From assembly GCA_039105265.1 (NCBI GenBank), contig JAPFFF010000010.1:5146001-5210000 (forward strand): DNA of 64,000 nt, given 5' to 3'. Below the pieces are notes generated by a model. The model did not search any database. It saw only the letters and a list, made by a program, of their open reading frames with translations, and was not told where the DNA came from. Each line of letters starts with the position of its first letter. Position 1 is the first letter of the stretch. Origin of the DNA: Tritrichomonas musculus (taxonomy: Eukaryota; Parabasalia; Tritrichomonadida; Tritrichomonadidae). A program made the translations under genes and the position numbers. This document shows positions 59,834 to 64,000 of this stretch, piece by piece.

Positions 59834-61186
59834 TTAAAATGACGAATAACAAATTTGAGGAAGTGATACTTAAAATTAATAAAATTTATACGATTATAAA
59901 TATCATAAATATAATGAAATCAACCAATAATTAAATTATAATAAGAAAACATTATTTTATTATTTAGCCTTTTATTTCAAAATATGACCTTTTTGATTCA
60001 AATTTGAATTAATAGAATTATGAAATGATTTCTCTCAAAAAAAATGATCGTTCTATCAAAAATTGTGAAAAATTAAATGGTTTATTTTAATTTGTTAAAG
60101 TTTTCCCACCTCACTAAAAAAATTGCTCATTTTAATCCTTTTATAACTTGACGAATTTTGGATTTCTGAATTTTTTTCCTTAACAATCACTCATTAATTT
60201 TTTATATTCTTTCAATATCGATAGGTAATTTTGGAATCATTGTCGAAACCAAAAAATAATTTTTTTGATATTTTTTTTAAAGGCCTAAATAGAAAAAAAC
60301 GCTCAGATAAACCCTAAGTTTTTAGGTTCTTATATTATTTTATGGATCAGTTTTTTTTCAAATTGTCTATTGATATCGTTGTTAGGTGATGAAAATTATT
60401 TTTCAATGGATGACCATTTTTAAATGATATTACATCCATTTTTTCAGTAAAATTATTATGAAATTCTGAAGACTATCCCAAATTTTGGTTAAAATTTATA
60501 TGACATTAAGATTTTTATAATATTTTTTATTTATTTGCTTTTTAAGAATGAATTAAAATATAATTTTTCTTATTTTGCAGATATCAAAGATATTATTCTT
60601 GTTTTCTTCTTCTTCTTTGATTTTTTTGTCTTTATATTCCTCATCCTTTTTTAAATCTTCTAGATGATTTATAACGCATAATTTAAGTTCACAAAAATGT
60701 TTTTTATTCAATTTTTATAGGATAAATTTATAATAAAGGTAGTTTAACCAAGTTATTAGATGATTCTTTTCAATAATTATATCATATTTTGGAATGTTTA
60801 AAGTATTACTTTAATTAAAGTTTGCTAGTATCTGTCATAGTCTATTAAATCATTAAAATTAATAAAATTTTAATAATTTATAATCGATAACTATTATATT
60901 TATTTGAAGAACATTATGAAAATTTTAAATTGTTCATTATTTTATAAATTCGAGTATTAGTTCTTATTGTTTTTGATACCAATTAAATTTAAAAATAATA
61001 AATATTTATTAAGATATTTATATTTTCAAATCATGTAAAACCCCCTTAATATTTTGATTTTCATCTATTCATTTTAAATTTTTTTGTGAGCATATTCAAT
61101 AATTTGTGTGGATTTTGATCTACCTTTACAAAAAAACATTCAAACTTATCTGAGTTTAATTTGAATTAACATTTATTTACAAAACA
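59834..61186. other. 1.35-kb gene-free stretch
   Basis: AT-rich throughout, many T and A runs. I see no coding frame, tRNA or repeat with clear ends. Confidence 0.6.
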
Positions 61187-61825
61187 TTAATTTTCTTCAT
61201 CTTCCGAATGACAATTTCCAACTTTGTTTTCCAAACTCATAATTTTCTGAAACTTTTTCAAAATTTTTTCATTTAATTTCATAAGTTCTTCGAATTTTGC
61301 ATTTCTAATATAAGACATCTGTGTCATTTCAGCCCATTGCTGATATGGAATTTGAATCACTTCTTGATTCTTACCCAAATTATCAGAGTTTTGATTAGCT
61401 AACTTAATTTTAGCTAACATTTCTGCTTCTCGTTTAATTAAAGTTGAAAGTGGGCCAGCAACTTTTTTAATTACTTCATTACTAGAAGAATCAACAGCCG
61501 CTGATTTAATAGTTTCTTGAATATTTTTTTCCAAGGAATCAACACTATCTTCAGTGCTATCAGACGAGTCAACTGAATCATCATTATCTTTTTGTGCTTT
61601 TTGCCTGTAAATTCTCTTTACTTTCGAAGGCTCTTTCACCCATAATTCATATAAAAGCTTTGTTATTTCAACACGCGAGAGGGTTGGATTGTTTTGAATT
61701 ACTTCTGGACGTTTATCTTGAACATATAATGAAAATGGATTAACTTTATAAATAGAATTTGCTATTCTTGAATCATTTAATTGAATGCCATTTTGCAATT
61801 GTGATCCCTGTTGATAGCATTGCAT
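61187..61825 (-). CDS. HMG-box-like protein
   Basis: A 212-residue protein. Residues about 27-82 fit an HMG box: NPFSLYVQDKRPEV, then NPTLSRVEITKLLYELW, then KVKRIYRQKAQKD. The usual order of P-F--Y--D-RP, S--EI-K-L--LW and Y---A is present, so DNA bending by minor-groove binding is likely. An acidic Ser/Asp stretch (about 83-105) and a helical C-terminal half follow, with a final acidic SEDEEN. Chromatin-associated HMGB-type role is inferred from the family. A short Gln-rich N-terminus precedes the box. Confidence 0.8.
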   Translation of the reverse strand: MQCYQQGSQLQNGIQLNDSRIANSIYKVNPFSLYVQDKRPEVIQNNPTLSRVEITKLLYELWVKEPSKVKRIYRQKAQKDNDDSVDSSDSTEDSVDSLEKNIQETIKSAAVDSSSNEVIKKVAGPLSTLIKREAEMLAKIKLANQNSDNLGKNQEVIQIPYQQWAEMTQMSYIRNAKFEELMKLNEKILKKFQKIMSLENKVGNCHSEDEEN

Positions 61826-62207
61826 CTTTCTGAAATTTTAATAAAAATCACATAAATTTTTTGAGATTTTAATTTATATATTTTATAATAATATTATAAT
61901 GAAATAGAAATACAATATCAAAATAAAAACGATATGCGTATATTACCTTTAATAATATAGTTTATTAAATGATTTTACTTTATAAAAATAAAGATAACAC
62001 TTTTTTTATCAAATTAACGTACATATAGACGTTTAGATTTTGAATAAATATAGAAATAATTATATGAGCAATTTCAAAATATTTTTTTATAATAGGAAAT
62101 AAATATATTATCATTTTAATAGTATTTTGGAAATTAAATAACATTTTTTAAAAAGATTTCAAATTGGAAATTTTAATTAATTTTTTGTTTCGAAAATTAA
62201 ATTGATT
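61826..62207. other. AT-rich spacer
   Basis: About 380 bases; nothing recognised. Confidence 0.6.
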
Positions 62208-63047
62208 TCATTTAAAAAAAGTAGATGACATCAAATCACGATGATCCTTGATGTCATTTTTGATTTGATCCAATTTTTCTTCTGCAGCAATAATTGCATC
62301 TTCACCAAGGAAGAGATTTAAGGGAGGATCTTTCATTAAACTCACTTTTATTAAAACTTCAGCGCATAGAACTGGATCTCCTTCTTGTTTATGGTTTCTT
62401 TCATCCAAATATTTGAACAATTTTTTGGATTTTTCTTGATAATCATCGATATTAATTTCAGTCTTTTTCAAAGAAGAAGATTCCAAGAAGTTGGTTCTTA
62501 TCCACCCAGGCATAACTGTAACAACTTTAATATTAAAGTCAGAGACTTCTAATCTTAAAGATTCAGAGAAACCATTTACAGCATGCTTTGAAGCAACATA
62601 AATGCTGTTGAGAACTGTTCCTCTCATTCCTGAGATCGATGAAACATTGAAAATGAGACCTTTTCTATTTTTTCTCATAATTGGAAGGACATTTCGTGTA
62701 ACATTTAATAATCCAAAGAAATTAACATCAAATTCTTTTCTTATCGAAGCATCAGTGATACTTTCAAAGGCTCCTTTATGTGCATAACCAGCATTGTTGA
62801 CAACAACATCTATTGTTCCAAATTTCTTCATGATTTGGCCAACACAAAGCTTCACTTCTTCGTCTTTTGTAATATCCACTTCAATTGGAAAGAAATCATC
62901 AGTCTTAATTTGAACATTGTCAGATAATCTCTTGATTGATCTTGTGGCAGCTGCAACTTTCCAACCTTTGCCTAATAATGTATTCACAATGGCAAGCCCA
63001 AACCCTTGGGAAGCACCTGTAACAAACCAGACTGGCTTTGTTGACAT
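62208..63047 (-). CDS. Short-chain dehydrogenase/reductase
   Basis: A 279-residue classical SDR. The cofactor motif is TGASQGFG (10-17). NNAG lies at 84-87, and the catalytic residues are N109, S137 (in NVSSISG), Y150 and K154 (YVASK). The early basic residues after strand 2 (TRSIKR) suggest NADPH preference. The overall pattern, with GWIRTNFLESSS after the active site, is close to bacterial 17-beta-HSD-like SDRs, so lateral acquisition is plausible. Substrate unknown. The C-terminal GEDAIIAAEEKLDQI part is also typical of that bacterial subgroup. TTTATAAAGTTTTCACTTC lies about 30 bases upstream of the ATG. Confidence 0.9.
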   Translation of the reverse strand: MSTKPVWFVTGASQGFGLAIVNTLLGKGWKVAAATRSIKRLSDNVQIKTDDFFPIEVDITKDEEVKLCVGQIMKKFGTIDVVVNNAGYAHKGAFESITDASIRKEFDVNFFGLLNVTRNVLPIMRKNRKGLIFNVSSISGMRGTVLNSIYVASKHAVNGFSESLRLEVSDFNIKVVTVMPGWIRTNFLESSSLKKTEINIDDYQEKSKKLFKYLDERNHKQEGDPVLCAEVLIKVSLMKDPPLNLFLGEDAIIAAEEKLDQIKNDIKDHRDLMSSTFFK

Positions 63048-64000
63048 TTGTACAATTTAAAAATGAAGTGAAAACTTTATAAATAATTTATATAAACGAT
63101 TTTTATCCATTTAACTTAAAGAGAGATTTTATTTGAATGCTTCTTATCAAAATATTCAATGAGTTCTCATAATAATATATATTGTAAAAATAATACTTGT
63201 GATATGATAAATAACTTGAAATTTCTCTTATTCATATATCATTATAAATGAAAAACATATTATAAATAAATCGTAAAATTCTTTTCAATCCAATTGAAAT
63301 AAACCGTAGTCGTATGAATGATCATATCACTTTTTTTAAACGTTTTTAAAAAATGCATAATATTTATCTATCTACAATATTTTTAAAACACAATAGTAAA
63401 TTAAAATCAAATATCATGAGAAAACTTTAAAATATTCATATTATATAATTATATTTTTTTCTATTTTTTTAATATTACCATAGCAATTTTGTTTTATAGC
63501 AAAAAAACTTTGAAATGAATAAATATTCATTTTTTACATAATTATTCCTTTTAAAAACTGTGATAATTAAAAAATATAAAAAAAATTATCATTGAAAGAA
63601 CCATATAAAAAAATCAATGAGCTATTTCAATAGGAATAAAAAAATTGAATTAGATTATATGATTTGTTTTATACATATAAACAAAAATTTTGCAACAATA
63701 AAAATTAATTTTAAAGCGTTTTTATAATTTTCATAATAAATAATATTTGATGATCAATATATTTGCATTTTTGATCTTGAAATCAAAGTAATAACGTTAA
63801 TATAAACAAATATTTTAGATAACCAAAAAATAATAGTCCAATATGAAATTTTCATGATAATATCGAGCAACATACAAGCTCACTTTTTATTTCCGATCAT
63901 ACTATCTCGATATTCACCTTTCTATCATTCAAACCTCCTTAACAATTAATTTGAACACAGCAAAACTAAAATCTTCACCGCATCATATTCATTATAAAGC
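63048..64000. other. Gene-free right end
   Basis: About 950 AT-rich bases to the window edge, with no coding frame or element that I can support. Confidence 0.55.

Overview
The window looks like nuclear DNA of a trichomonad-type parabasalid (Tritrichomonas or a relative). It is very AT-rich, the recognisable genes are single uninterrupted reading frames, and spacing is a few hundred bases. The set includes divergent Rab GTPases, calnexin, a V-ATPase proteolipid, centrin, asparagine/glutamine-rich proteins, bacterial-looking genes and a mariner related to those of Trichomonas. The genus is inferred; no rRNA or marker gene fixes it. Several open frames extend upstream through TTG or GTG codons, so I place starts at the first in-frame ATG.

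Layout. 1-9.1 kb: the start of a gene running off the left edge, tRNA-Leu, a protein with a myristoylation-type N-terminus, a foldback element, a DUF2207-like membrane protein, a PP2A B56 subunit, Trm5 and a Rab. 9.1-13.1 kb: a gene-poor stretch with a TTAA-flanked non-autonomous transposon, then a nucleotide-sugar/PAPS-type transporter and tRNA-His. 13.2-27.2 kb: a Rab6-like GTPase, a protein kinase, V-ATPase subunit c, a very large Q/M/N-rich SP-RING-like protein, calnexin, a ubiquitin-like protein, a 1248-residue repeat protein ending in a CaaX box, and a small unknown. 27.2-30.4 kb: a 220-bp MULE-like MITE and a DsbC-type disulfide isomerase that looks bacterial in origin.

30.4-39.1 kb is the accessory core. 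A 5.0-kb element (30428-35431) has ~530-bp, almost identical terminal inverted repeats, AG...CT termini and a 6-bp target duplication. It carries three reading frames on one strand and none of the usual Polinton core proteins that I can recognise. Next come a decayed coding stretch of unknown family and a dead mariner with intact ends.

39.5-57.4 kb: a helical-repeat protein, a GT61-like membrane glycosyltransferase, an IPT/TIG membrane protein, three coiled-coil proteins (one with 18-bp minisatellite coding), tRNA-Gln, centrin, a CLN3-like transporter and a Rab-like GTPase with a huge Asn/Glu repeat between its G4 and G5 motifs. 58-60 kb: the broken remains of a PARP6/8-like ADP-ribosyltransferase with a UBA-like segment. 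61-63 kb: an HMG-box protein and a short-chain dehydrogenase.

No operon-like pathway is evident among the host genes. Recurrent themes are membrane traffic (three Rabs, CLN3-like), ER and surface glycan work (calnexin, transporter, GT61-like, DsbC-like) and cytoskeleton (centrin, coiled coils). The best candidate for something undescribed is the 5-kb long-TIR element.
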